64,000 bases of DNA from contig NC_065535.1 of the NCBI RefSeq assembly GCF_932294415.1, forward strand, positions 11,378,282 to 11,442,281. The letters are read 5' to 3'. The first letter of the stretch is position 1. Every line of letters begins with the position of its first letter. The translations under genes and the position numbers were made by a program. Shown piece by piece: positions 1 to 10,623 of this stretch. The notes below the pieces were generated by a model. It made no database searches. It saw only the letters and a list, made by a program, of their open reading frames with translations, and had not been told where the DNA came from. Source of the stretch: Quercus robur. Lineage: Eukaryota > Streptophyta > Magnoliopsida > Fagales > Fagaceae.

Positions 1-371
1 ATTCCGTTCTCTTTTTGCCCCAAAAGAGAAATTTAGATAAATGAGAGCAGATGATAGTTTGACTGTGGATCTGTGATAGCCCAATTAGTCATAGACTCGT
101 GGCTAAACTTATTGTTGGTTTGGCTACTAAAAGTTTTTTAATAATGATTTCCATTATATGAATGTAGCATAGCATAATTATAGCACATGCCTCAATGACG
201 ACTTCATTCTGAGTAAAAATAAAAGAAGGAAACTTTGAAATTATTAGGGTGGACATGGCTTAATGATTAATATATGGGGGAAAAAATAAAAAATTGAATC
301 CCATAAACGAAACCAAATTGCCTGTCATCCCTAATCCCCACCAAACCAGCCTAAATGAGCCAAATTAAAAT
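1..371. other. AT-rich spacer, nothing recognised
   Basis: AT-rich non-coding sequence at the window edge. I see no ORF, RNA gene or repeat that I can name in it. Confidence 0.5.
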
Positions 372-549
372 GAATAATGTGATATAAAATATTTTACAAA
401 ATTTTTTACAAATTGCTGATGTAATGAATGATTATTAGTAAATAAAAAAGTAATATTAGTAGTGAGCCTAGATGAAAATCAATAAGAGGTTAGTCACATC
501 AACATTTTGTAAAAATATTGTAAAATAATTTGTAACAATAACATTACTC
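372..549. repeat. Foldback MITE
   Basis: About 50 bp at the left end (ATATTTTACAAAATTTTTTAC with the following AATTGCTGATGT) matches the reverse complement of the right end (ATTTTACAATATTTTTACAA and ATGTTGATGT) with scattered mismatches. The whole unit is under 200 bp and has no coding potential, as expected of a non-autonomous inverted-repeat DNA element. The exact ends and the target duplication are not certain. Confidence 0.6.
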
Positions 550-603
550 AATAAAAATGATACAAATTTTGAAGAGAATGACACATCCAAACTAGTTTGT
601 CCC

Positions 604-652
604 TGCTTCTTCTTCTTCTTCTTCTTCTTCTTCTTCTTCTTCTTCTTCTTCT

Positions 653-685
<33 letters not shown>
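604..685. repeat. (CTT)n microsatellite followed by a T tract
   Basis: About 16 CTT units (about 605-654) run directly into about 30 T. The apparent poly-Leu/Phe and poly-Lys/Arg reading frames over it are products of the repeat, not genes. Confidence 0.95.
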
Positions 686-689
<4 letters not shown>

Positions 690-1076
690 AGTTGGTCCCT
701 ACTAACTGCCCTACTGGTACAACTATTAAATTGTGCACTAATTAAGGCTTTTAATACTGCATTCAATTGCCCCATGACAGTTAGGCTTTTTCAGTTTTTC
801 AACTCAAGCATCATTATCAGTAGCTTTTGATGTTTCTAACTTTTCAATCACGACAATGTTGTTCTCACCCGGCTATACTAAAGCATGAAGTATTTTGATA
901 TTTTCCAACAAAATAAGCTCTGACTTAAGGCTCAGTCAACTTCTCTCTGTATGCTCTTTTTTTTTTTTTTTTTTTTTAATTTTTATTTTATATAAATAAA
1001 CTCTTTCTGAATGATAATGTAAACACCTCATTTCCTCTCTTTTTATTTTCTTTATTTTTATTAATTTAATACAAAT

Positions 1077-1188
1077 CTGTCGAGAGTCTTGTAACTCAAC
1101 TAATTGACACTTTTTGGTGTGTTAATGACATCCAGAATTCAAATCTCTCATCTCCTGTTATAACAATTGAATTATTAAACAAAATATA
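1077..1188 (+). mobile_element. Probable tRNA-derived SINE
   Basis: It has an A-box-like stretch (TGTAACTCAACTAATTGACAC), a B-box-like stretch (ATTCAAATCTCTC) about 50 bp later, and an A-rich tail. It is bounded by 9-bp direct repeats AATACAAAT at 1068-1076 and 1189-1197. This order of parts is that of a plant SINE. The A box is diverged and the repeats are AT-rich, so confidence is moderate. Confidence 0.5.
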
Positions 1189-2811
1189 AATACAAATTTA
1201 GGTGGCGGGTAGTGATGCGAATAGACAAATATAACTATATTTTTTTCCAGGCCGGTTTCCTTGTTACAACCATTTTACATGACTATAGTTTCGTTGCCAT
1301 AGATGTTACCAATTGGAAGTTGGAAAGGGTCAACTATGCCAGAAATTGCAAGAAGGCAACTAAAACACAGTTAATTGTAGGCAAATAATAAGCAATGAGA
1401 GCAGATTCTAAACAAGAAAAAGCAATGAGAGCCTATAAAAATTCGAGGATTTACTTGTACAACAGAACTCAGTTCATTACCCAAATGCCCCACCGTTTTA
1501 ATACCTCTCAAAAACAAAGCAATTGCTTGTCCATAACTGCACTCGAAGTCACTGCTTCACATTTGTCCTTTATGGTTGCTTTTTCAGTTTATAGAGACCA
1601 TAATTGCCATTAAATCCTCTTCTAGATGATGAGAAAGTTAGAAACAAACAAACGCCGTATTTGACCTTTTAGTTAGCAAGATGTTAACATTTTGTAAAAT
1701 CCTCTACACGACCAAGTCTAGCATTTACTGGAAGCTAAACCCGTTTGAGAAGTTTCAACATGTGGCACGTCTAATTCTTGGTGTAGTTATAGTACAGAGA
1801 CTTATTGTGCATGTTAAAGACAAAAATAAGTGCACCACAATGCCGTTTTGGTATTGAATTATTGATCGTGCCGGTTACTATATTGACCCTTTCAAAAAGG
1901 TTGACAAATGGCAAAGTTTAAATCAGAAAATTATGGAGAAGTATAGGTAAGGACCCTCTAGCTAATCACCCTCCAACAGGACCACACTACACGAGCTCAT
2001 TAATTGACCACTTCCTTACCAAGAATGATCTCTAACCTGTGTGCATAGTACATTTTCTTAGAACTGTACCTTACTGTACTCTACTTCCTCAGTTATACAG
2101 TTAAATTCAATTATATAACTGCATTGATCAATGCAACATAAAAGTTGTTCCCTCTGTTAAAGAAAATTAAATTCAGCTATGTGGCTGTATCTAAGTTTTG
2201 TTCATCGCGCAAATGCACATACCTAAGTTTTGCCCCTCCCCCTTGTGCGACTGACTGACTGGAAAAAGCGTTCCTATGGAACTATGGTCTAAATACCTGT
2301 CTAAGGAATCCAAGTTGTCAGGTCACAGGTCGAATGATGATCATGTAAGAACTTTACAGACATGGCGCACAAACATTCTAGATGGACTCCAGCAATTAGC
2401 ATACAACTTATGAAAATCGGCTTGAAAGGGAAAAATATGAGACAAATTACAGTAAGGAATCCATAATTTTGGTTATTATATTTACTAAAGCAGAACTAGC
2501 CGTCTAGTATCAACATAGTACTACAATTCTGCAATGGAACAAGATTTAAAACCTTGATTTAACATTCCAAAGACCTCTATTACAGAGCACAATCATCAAT
2601 CTACAGACTGCTGATTCACGAGTTCTTGTCATTTTTTAAGGAAAAAAAAAAAAAAATCTTTCATAACTTCCATCATTATTGATGATGTCCAGTGTCAATA
2701 GTCTTCTTAAGCACTAATTTGATTCTTACACATCTACAGATGAAATCTCAGTGTCATTCCAGTCATGTCAAGTTATTGTCAAATGCAAGCAAAAGAAAAA
2801 GGACACGGCTT

Positions 2812-2839
2812 GTGTCCAGTGGAAATTTCCACTGGACAC
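2812..2839. repeat. Perfect 28-bp palindrome
   Basis: The left arm GTGTCCAGTGGAAA is followed directly by its exact reverse complement with no spacer. It is followed by a second short inverted repeat (GTCCG-gatt-CGGAC) and a CACGTG. It lies about 470 bp beyond the stop codon of the TPR gene. It may be a DNA-element terminus or a cruciform-forming site; no function is assigned. Confidence 0.9.
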
Positions 2840-3311
2840 GTCCGGATTCGGACACGTGTCCACCAAAGAAAAAAAATTCATTATCACTGAAAATTATATT
2901 CTTAGGACTCTATAGGCCAAAAACAGAAAATTGTCTCCATTTGATGCCTCAATTAAAATTTAAACTCATTTATAATATTCTAAATAGAAAGCCACTGACC
3001 CCTAATGCAAATATGGACTCATCAGTTAAAATAAATTCTACACAAAGAATCAAAAATCATTAAGGTAATATACACCACGAATGTTGGGAGAAGAAAAAAA
3101 GGGGAAGGGAGAGGGATCCTACAGTTGCTATTAGATAACAACAATTGAGAGCAACCACGTGAAACATTTTATTATACAAGGGCATGATGCTTGCTGAACA
3201 CATTGATGAACTATATATCTCACACTTAACAACTAGAATAACATATTTGCAAAAAAAAACAACTAGAATAACATGATGAGATAATACAGAAAAACTTTTA
3301 AATTCTTCTAG

Positions 3312-5708
3312 CTATGGACCATTATGCGATTGCACATTAAAGCACATGCACTTATCTTTCATCGCTTCAGCCTCACTTCCATACTCTTTGAATCTGTACT
3401 CCTCCAGCTTGTACGTAGAAGGCACCTTTCCCTCACTGTAACATTGATTGCAGAGACTAAAATGAGATTTCATCTCCTTGAAGCGGGACCCGATAATTGG
3501 GTAGCGGCAAACAGAGCAAACATGTTGGCCATGTCGGTTCCTATCTCCGGTTTCAAGCTTCAACAGAGTGGGCATGATACCGAAACCCCAATCAGGATCA
3601 TCAAACATGACAAGAAATTCAGTGTAAGACATCAGTGAAGCATCTGTTTCTCCATGGATTTCCAGCATCTCACTAACCCCTTGAGAAGGGACAAAGATAG
3701 CTCTCAATAATTTGACATATCTGACAGCATCAACCCTTTTAATCTGCGAGATGCCTTCATTCACAGGACGCCACAAAAGAGCATCAAAAGCCACACGCTT
3801 GCGTTTCTCAGGAGGGCCACTACAAATGGGTGCAAGGACAGCAAAAAACATGCCCAAATCCACCCTGCCTGAACCCGCTTCATCCAAGACAGACAGTATC
3901 CTCTCGTTTATGGCTTTGACAGCTCCTTGGAAAGTCTCAGGCTTCAGGAAATTAAGTAAACGGCGGAGAATTTCTTCCAAGATAGGTTTACGTATGGATT
4001 TCTCCGGAATGCCACTACCAGAATAAGACACCGGCACATCACCTTCAATCATTTCCTTCTTCAGAACCTCCAAATCACAACGACCCAACCTAGTGATCCT
4101 CTGAAAGGCCCTAATTTGAAGAGCACATGCCAAGTCCTGTCTCAACATGGTTTTCTCCCCCACAGTCTTAAATTTTAAGGGTTCCACAATGATAAATGAT
4201 CCTTCCCCATTGGCACCCCCATTATTTGACTTCACCTTCTTTTTCTGCAGCTGTTTCAAATGTGATATTGCATCATGCAACTCAACCCTGTTCGTCATTT
4301 TCAATGCTTCCTTCAAAGCTTTCTTAGCATCCTCAGTTTCCCCAGCCCCCAACAAAGACACAGCCTTATTAAGCTGTGCCCGCCAATGATTCGGCCACAC
4401 AGCCAAAACCCTAGTATACATCTCCGAAGCTCTCTGAAACCTACCCAAGTCCATATAAAGCCCACCCAAATTGTACAAAGCATCCACATGACCGGGTTTC
4501 AAATCAATAGCCTTCTGAAAAACCTCAATTGCCCTCTCATCCTCACCCATACCATGTAAAGCCGACGCCAAATCACAATGTGCATCAGCATAATCCGGTT
4601 TCATAAATATAGCCTCTTCTAAAGCCTTAACAGCTGCCCTATACTCCCCTACCCCAAACAAAGCACTACCCAACAATTTCAAAGCTCTAAAATGTGTAGG
4701 ACAAAGTATAGCAGCTTCTCTATAGTACTCACAAGCACTTAAAACCATACCTTCACCTTCCAGCGCAATGCCGAGATTGACATAAATCTGTGGAAGCAAA
4801 TAACCCCATTGATTCCCACCGTTTTCCGCGGCCTCTAACGCCAACAAAAACTCCTCTTTCGCCTCCTTGTGATTCCCAAGCACATAATGACAATTCCCAG
4901 CTCTGAAATGTGGCCTCACATCCACAGGTTGCAATTCACAAGCCCTTTTGAAACTCACCAATGCTTCTTTAAACAATTGGTGTTCATACAAAACTCTACC
5001 AATTGCCATGTGCCCATCAAAAGCTTCCTCTCTAGACCTCGCCCCATCGGCTCGGCTTCTCAAAACCCCTAACTCCTTCACAAACAGTGCATAGTCAGCT
5101 CCAGACTCTTCCCAAAACACCCTTTTGTCTGAAATCTCAGTCGAAGGTCCTAGCTCCCTTGACCAACCAGCATCTGAATACGCATCGAAATTCTCACCTC
5201 TCAATTTCCCATCTTTCGCTTGCTTCGATTTCAACCTCTTTATCAAAATCTCCATGTCCTCGACTATCTTCCACGTGTCGTCGAATACGATCCCGTGGTT
5301 CGGCGAGATCGCCCAGGCTGCGATTCTCTGCTTCTTCTGACTCTCGAGGCCGAGTGCTCTCTCATCGGCTATCGAAGACGACGAAGCTTCCGAAATGCCT
5401 TTGGCTTCATCCAAATTGAGCTCCAACCCCAGCGCGTCGAAGTCACGGTCCACGTCACCGGCACCGTCGTCGTAGGTCCGCAAAAGCCCTTCGTAGGTTA
5501 AACCGTTCTCGCCGTCGATGAACTCGCCGTAGGTCCGGAAAACCTCGTCGAGAATCGCGTTGATTTGCTCGTCGCTGAACTTGACTCTAGGGTTCACCGC
5601 CACCACTAGCGCCGCCATTTCCTCTCGGTTAAGACCTCCGTCGCGGTTCACATCGAATTGTTGGAAAATTCTCTTCACCTTCTCTGATCTGCTCCCTCTT
5701 GTCGCCAT
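3312..5708 (-). CDS. Calcium-binding EF-hand/TPR protein with ZZ-type zinc finger (At1g05150-like)
   Basis: A single exon encodes 798 aa from the ATG at 5708. An in-frame ATG lies 14 codons upstream (5750), but I prefer MATRGSRSEKVKRIF because relatives begin there. Residues about 12-35 hold a canonical EF-hand loop (DVNRDGGLNREE, all Ca2+ ligands present) and a weaker partner helix follows. About residues 230-490 are tandem tetratricopeptide repeats (for example HFRALKLLGSALFGVGEYR), which act as protein-interaction scaffolds. Near the C-terminus, C-x2-C pairs (CSVC about 730, CNQC about 753) form a ZZ-like zinc finger. Length and order match the plant At1g05150/At2g32450 family, whose biochemical role I do not know to be established. 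The reading frame is intact. GA-rich tracts upstream probably lie in the leader. Confidence 0.93.
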   Translation of the reverse strand: MATRGSRSEKVKRIFQQFDVNRDGGLNREEMAALVVAVNPRVKFSDEQINAILDEVFRTYGEFIDGENGLTYEGLLRTYDDGAGDVDRDFDALGLELNLDEAKGISEASSSSIADERALGLESQKKQRIAAWAISPNHGIVFDDTWKIVEDMEILIKRLKSKQAKDGKLRGENFDAYSDAGWSRELGPSTEISDKRVFWEESGADYALFVKELGVLRSRADGARSREEAFDGHMAIGRVLYEHQLFKEALVSFKRACELQPVDVRPHFRAGNCHYVLGNHKEAKEEFLLALEAAENGGNQWGYLLPQIYVNLGIALEGEGMVLSACEYYREAAILCPTHFRALKLLGSALFGVGEYRAAVKALEEAIFMKPDYADAHCDLASALHGMGEDERAIEVFQKAIDLKPGHVDALYNLGGLYMDLGRFQRASEMYTRVLAVWPNHWRAQLNKAVSLLGAGETEDAKKALKEALKMTNRVELHDAISHLKQLQKKKVKSNNGGANGEGSFIIVEPLKFKTVGEKTMLRQDLACALQIRAFQRITRLGRCDLEVLKKEMIEGDVPVSYSGSGIPEKSIRKPILEEILRRLLNFLKPETFQGAVKAINERILSVLDEAGSGRVDLGMFFAVLAPICSGPPEKRKRVAFDALLWRPVNEGISQIKRVDAVRYVKLLRAIFVPSQGVSEMLEIHGETDASLMSYTEFLVMFDDPDWGFGIMPTLLKLETGDRNRHGQHVCSVCRYPIIGSRFKEMKSHFSLCNQCYSEGKVPSTYKLEEYRFKEYGSEAEAMKDKCMCFNVQSHNGP

Positions 5709-5750
5709 TTTTAGGTTTTCAACAGTTTCAGACACAAAATCTGAGTTCAA

Positions 5751-6180
5751 AAAAATATATATATATTTTTGAGTATATATATTAGAGGCTAATTCATGAG
5801 GTGGGGTTAGTTAAATGTGTGATTGAGAGCATGATTTTGGGTTAGTAGTGGAGAGAGAGAGAGAGAGTGATTTGTTTTTGTTTTTTGTTCTCTGTCATTG
5901 GATCTGTAAAGCTGACCAAAAGCGAAGGAGAAAAGGAAAGAAAGAGAGAGAGAGAGAGGAACTCTCTCTTTTTTGGTTTTTCTGTATCTCTCTCTATGTT
6001 ATCTTTCTTTCTCTCTCTATATTTCTCAATGGCTGTGATGATGATATGAGTTTTTTTTTTTTTTTAATTTTAGTTTTTTGTTTTTGCAACTAACTGCACT
6101 TTCATTCAAAAACAAGAATTAGTTAAATTATGATTGGTTTTAAATTTAAAATTTTAGTTTGGTTATTGGTGAGGAGTGAG
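5751..6180. promoter_or_regulatory. Probable leader/promoter of the TPR gene with GA microsatellites
   Basis: Immediately upstream of the minus-strand start lie an AT alternation (5755-5772) and (GA)n runs near 5851-5868 and 5943-5960, which read as CT-rich on the transcribed strand. CT/GA repeats are common in plant 5' leaders. No TATA box can be fixed with confidence. Confidence 0.4.
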
Positions 6181-6624
6181 GAGAGTTGGGTACGGCATGT
6201 ATATATATAATGGCTGGTTTAGGAAAAAAGATAAAAAGAGAGAGATGTTTGGTTAGCCAGCTGGATGGTGGGGCCATTGTTTTCCAGTTTGGGTCGTAAT
6301 TCACTTAACAGGATGTCGTGTTGTGGACCCTTTGTTTTTTTGGATGGGAATCGTGTTGTGGACTTGACAATGAAAATTTATATCATTCAACCGTCACTTT
6401 TAATAGCTGGACCGTTTAGTTTCCTTGAATTTTAAGTCTTTCAAAAGAAATAGTCTTTCTTTTTTTTTTTTTTCTTTTTAGAAATAAAAGTCTTTCTTCT
6501 TCTTTTTTCTCCATAAGGAAAAAAATTTATATGTATGGAAAATAAGCACATCAACATTTCACTATCATTCTCAAGGATTTTGTTAAAATATTTTTGGTTA
6601 TTGAATTTTGATATAAATGACATG

Positions 6625-6863
6625 GGGTCCGTTTGGATTGAGCTTATTGTTGCTGAAACTGAAAACTGAAAACACTGTAGCAAAATAATTTTTAAATGTG
6701 TGAATAGTGTCATGGGACCCATGAACAGTGCATGAACAGTGTACGAATAGTGTTTTTTGTCTCATGCACAGTGATTTTACTGTTCACTGCAGAGTAAAAA
6801 AATAAAAAAAAGGCATGAAAACGCAAGACTGAAACGCAACTTGCAGCCCTGCCCAAACGCTCA
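6625..6863 (+). repeat. hAT-like MITE, copy 1
   Basis: It begins GGGGTCCGTTTGG and ends near CCCAAACGCTCAC, a short inverted end pair of the kind seen in plant hAT MITEs. It contains a 46-bp block (6661-6706) that is identical to 44388-44433, so this is a dispersed family. It has no coding capacity. Confidence 0.65.
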
Positions 6864-7374
6864 CATGGTATCATTTGATATCTAATCTTTTCTAAAAAAA
6901 ATGAATAAATTATTATTTAAGTTTATAAATAGTTTAGGGATGAAAAATGATCTTTATTAGAGTTTAAGGATAATGAGAAATGATCTTTATTAGAATTTAT
7001 GGGTAGAAAGTCAAATATTTTTTAGTGTAGGGACAAAATACAAACTTTTCAATAATTTAGAGGAAAAAAAAATATTTTTCAAATTTTAAGAACATAACAT
7101 AAATTTTTAGTAAACTTTAGAGATCAAAGTTATCCAAAAAAAAATATTTAGTCTATTTCAATGCAATAGTACTATGCATCATCGTGGGTAATTTTACAAA
7201 CATAATTATAGTGGGAGGCTGGAGGCTGGAGCCCACATTCCTTGTATATGTGTTGGTGTTGGCGTTGGTGGATGAGGATGGCAAATGTGATCCAATACCA
7301 ACCCGTGGAGATGAATAAAATGACAAATCACACAAAATCCAAATCTAGCACACCTTAAAAAAAATCCAAATTTC
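6864..7374. other. AT-rich spacer
   Basis: Non-coding, with short near-duplicated phrases such as AAATGATCTTTATTAGA (about 6946 and 6981). No gene or nameable element seen. Confidence 0.5.
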
Positions 7375-7391
7375 TTTCCACCTTTATTATC
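7375..7391. repeat. 17-bp target-site duplication, left copy
   Basis: TTTCCACCTTTATTATC is repeated exactly at 9753-9769, bracketing the LINE copy between them. Confidence 0.9.
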
Positions 7392-7424
7392 TTTGTTTTT
7401 TGGTAAACGACGCTTGGATTAAAA

Positions 7425-7802
7425 TTAAGGAACAATAAGTCTATTACAATAAGCAATTCTAGCTTTCTCTTTGGCCAGTAAATCAACAACCACATCCGAT
7501 GAGTTATACAAAAGATGAACATCAAAATCATGGTTGAGATCTACTCCCATACGAGCAAGGCAGTCAACACAACCATTAGCTTCTTTGAACGCATGTGCCA
7601 CCGTGTGATTAGGGAAGGTCTTTATCAGGTTCCTGCAATCAGTTAAAAGAGGTTCAAGCATTAGATTGACTACTGAGGGACTTGAAACAAGGTGTACAAT
7701 AAATTCAATGTCCATTTCAATACAAATATTTTCAATCCCCAGCTGCTTGGCCACAGTAAGTCCATCCTTCAATGCCCACAGTTCAGCAACAGTGCTTGGC
7801 AT
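7425..7802 (-). pseudogene. LINE RNase H domain remnant
   Basis: About 125 codons resembling the plant LINE/RVT_3 RNase H fold: AELWALKDGLTVAKQLG, an acidic IEMD strand and a C-terminal EANGCVDCLARMG helix. It is the 3'-most coding part of the minus-strand LINE. The first catalytic Asp strand lies upstream and out of this open frame. Confidence 0.8.
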
Positions 7803-8094
7803 GTTTCTGAGTTTGCGAGTGAATCTAGCTACCTAGTCACCATTGTTGCACCTCAGGATGCCACCCCCACTTGCCTTCATCGGGCTCCCAAACACTGACC
7901 CATCTGTGTTAAGCTTTGTTCATCCCCTAGGGGGTTTAAGCCATCTCACTTGGACTTGCATTCTCCTTGGTTTGTTTGGGCCATTGGGGACTATGACATA
8001 GAACTCCACTCCTTTTTTTAACACAGCAAGCACTTGTGCCCTCTTCAATTTTCCTAGTTTGAAAAATAGCCTTGTTCCTATGCAACCATAAAGT

Positions 8095-8619
8095 TCACAT
8101 CGCTTGCGGGAATAGGATTTTCCAAGGCACACAGGGTCTTGGATACATGCTAGTCTTCTCACAATTATTTTTTAGCCAAACTTCCAGATTCGACCCAAAG
8201 AACTCCAGGTTACCTTCCTCAATTCTCAAGTCTTTCCACATAGATTTTGCCACCTTACAATCTCTGAGAGTGTGAAGGATGGATTCGGGACTTCCTCCAC
8301 ACAACTCCCAAGTTAGGTCAAGATTTAACCCTCTTAAACCAAGAACTTCCTTCATAGGAACACTGCGATGAGCACACAACCAAAGAAAAAACTTTATTCT
8401 GGGTGAAGTGCTTGCTTTCCACACCCATTGATAATGACTAGTTTCAAGGTTCAAGATGTTAAACCCTTTAGTAATGAGGTAGGCAGATTTAAGGGAAAAG
8501 GAACCATCCTTAGAGAAAGCCCAAACTAAGATGTCCTCTTGGTTCGGGTTTGCCGCAACAGATATGCCTTTGATTTCTTGCACAATCCTGTGAGGAAGAT
8601 TAAAAGAGATGCTATCCAT
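8095..8619 (-). pseudogene. LINE zf-RVT region remnant
   Basis: About 174 codons with the usual plant LINE signature between RT and RNase H: LKSAYLITKG, then WKASTSPRIKFFLWLCAHRS, then a Cys-rich end. It belongs to the minus-strand LINE copy. Confidence 0.8.
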
Positions 8620-9382
8620 ATTAGCTAAAAAGCTCTTGACCGATAGCCTATTCTCCCCATTAGCTAAAGGCCCTTCAATTTGATTTCTAAGAGGTCCAGA
8701 TGGGAGCCAAAAGTCATCCCATGCACATACCTTATCCCCATTAGCAATGGAACATTTCAGACCCTTATTAAAAACAATACCTCCATCCTTACAAGCTTTC
8801 CAAATGCAAGAGGCGGTCTAATTTCTTGTTTCACCCCTTAGGCGTGCCGGAGTAAGATACTTGTTTGTAAGCATTTGAGCCCAAGGCATATCCAGGCTAG
8901 AGGCAATTCTCCAACAGAGCTTAGCCAAGATGGCAAAGTTTCTGGCTTTCATTTCAAAAATTCCAAGACCCCCCATGTCAATCGGAGTGCTAACCTTGTT
9001 CCATCCAACCAAGTGGAGCTTCTTTTTTTCCGCCCAAGTATTGAGGATACTGCTGCCTTTATGAGTACCAACCTTCCCATCAGTGAAAGGCACTTCGATT
9101 TCCAACCAACCAATTTGGCTTGAATTCTCTCCACAACAAATTGGAATTCATTTCGTCTCCTACCCTTATGAATGATAGGGAATCTAAGGTATTTCTCAAG
9201 GTTGTGAGTTTCACCAATGCCTGTCTGATTCACTATCTCCCTCATTTTCTTCCATTGCGACATTAGGCGAGAAAAGAATTTTTTTATTTTGCTTTGCTAA
9301 TTTTTAGACCCGCGAGTTGGCAGAATTCGTCTAGCACTTCAACTATAGCCTTAATATTGCTCTCATCAGTTTTGGCAAAGAT

Positions 9383-9730
9383 TTAGAGGTCATTAGCAAA
9401 GAAAATATGTGAGAAGCCAAGTCCACTATGAGAAGCTTTAATCTTTTTCCGACTTCCCTCCTTACACTTCAGGTTGATAAGGGTGTTCAAGAATTCCATA
9501 CATAGAATAAATATGTATGGGGAGATCGGGTCTCCTTGCCTCAAGCCGTGTGAAGGAAAAATCTCCCCAATCTGACTCCCATTGAAGAGTAAGGATGCTG
9601 AAGTAGAGGAAATGCAGCTAAGGATTAAATCCACAGTATCAAAATGAAACCCCAATCTCACTAACATACTTCTCACAAAGCTCCATTCCAGTCGATCATA
9701 CGCCTTCTCCAAGTCGATTTTTAATATCAT
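9383..9730 (-). pseudogene. LINE reverse transcriptase core remnant
   Basis: About 115 codons with the RT palm motifs: IDLEKAYDRLEWSF (motif A) and [13 protein letters not shown] (motif B). The motif C catalytic FADD is changed to FAND. It begins at the truncation point of the element. Confidence 0.88.
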
Positions 9731-9752
9731 GAATACGCCTTTTTTGTTTTTG

Positions 9753-9769
9753 TTTCCACCTTTATTATC
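9753..9769. repeat. 17-bp target-site duplication, right copy
   Basis: Exact second copy of TTTCCACCTTTATTATC, the partner of 7375-7391. Confidence 0.9.
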
Positions 9770-10130
9770 ACGTCTGAATAAAACTCACAATTTAAATACA
9801 AAATACAAATTCCATGCTATTTTTCTTTCTGAACTATATGATTATTCACTCTCAAAAAAAAAAAAAAAAACTATAGGATTATTGAACTATCATGCAAGAT
9901 AATATTGTGTATGAATGGTTGATTTTGATGTATTAAAGTAATCAACATAGGTTTAATTAATGGAGAGAATAGGTTTTTTTTTTTTTTTTAAGAGAATTTC
10001 GTGGCCACAATGTTTGGTGAATGAAAAATTAAATAGAACTAATGGAAGGTTGTTGCGTTACACAATTTTGTTTTTGAACTTATTCCATAATTTTAATGTG
10101 AAACAATAAGTCAATAAATGAATAATTATT

Positions 10131-10302
10131 ACAAAATGCTATATCTACAATATTTTCACAACACTTTCTCAACAAATCATAAGTGGTATGTTGTTATGGG
10201 TAGGTAAAAAAGTAATTTAAGTTGTGAATTTTAAATTAGAACCAATAACAACTTACCACATATAATTTGTTGTGAAAATGTTGTGGACATAACACTACTC
10301 AT
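10131..10302. repeat. Foldback MITE
   Basis: The left half (CTACAATATTTTCACAACAC with GTGGTATGTTGTTAT) is roughly the reverse complement of the right half (ATAACAACTTACCAC with TTGTTGTGAAAATGTTGTGG). It is short and non-coding. Just downstream lie two small tandem duplications: CATGCTAATTCATGTGTAC (twice, 10324-10390) and TCTCTGATCTAATGGT (twice, 10415-10456). Confidence 0.6.
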
Positions 10303-10623
10303 ATTGCACTTAAATTATGTTTACATGCTAATTCATGTGTACAATCTATTATCTAACAATCAGGTGTGTACATGCTAATTCATGTGTACTCCTATTATTG
10401 TCATATGCCAAATTTTCTCTGATCTAATGGTGTGGTTGTTTCTCTGATCTAATGGTTTTCAGGGCTCCAACACCTGCTACCATTAGACTGTAGAATGCTC
10501 TTGTGAGTGTTTTTGTTTGTATCCTTGAAGTAACTAGCTTACTATCAAGGCTTGTAGGGCTTTGTTTCTTGGGGTTCCGGGAAACAGTGAGTGCTTTGAG
10601 TGTTTGATCTCACAATTTTATCT

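Larger units (their letters stand above)
7392..9752 (-). mobile_element. 5'-truncated L1-type LINE, degenerate
   Basis: Reading on the minus strand, the copy starts within the reverse transcriptase (9730-9383: LEKAYDRLEWSF, then [11 protein letters not shown]). It continues through the RT thumb/connection (9263-8818) and a zf-RVT-like region (8619-8095: KFFLWLCAHRSVP, ELCGGSPESILHTLRDC), and ends in an RNase H domain (7802-7425). The A-rich 3' end appears as T-rich DNA at 7392-7401. A 17-bp exact direct repeat flanks it, as target-primed reverse transcription produces. ORF1, the endonuclease and part of the RT are absent. The frame is broken by several stops and shifts, and the RT active site reads FAND in place of FADD. 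It is dead, but the intact duplication suggests moderate age. Confidence 0.92.

Noticed and set aside
548-830. Open frames coding poly-Leu/Phe (+) and poly-Lys/Arg (-)
   Set aside because: They are only the translation of the CTT microsatellite and the T tract.
2692-3063. 123-codon open frame as a gene
   Set aside because: It spans the 28-bp palindrome, is Lys/Ser-rich from AT-rich DNA and shows no recognised motif.
5709-5750. 14 extra N-terminal codons for the TPR protein
   Set aside because: The open frame allows them, but relatives start at MATRGSRSEKVKRIF and the extra stretch overlaps AT-rich leader sequence.
7153-7335. 60-codon minus-strand frame as a gene
   Set aside because: AT-rich spacer with no motif and no conserved flanking signals.
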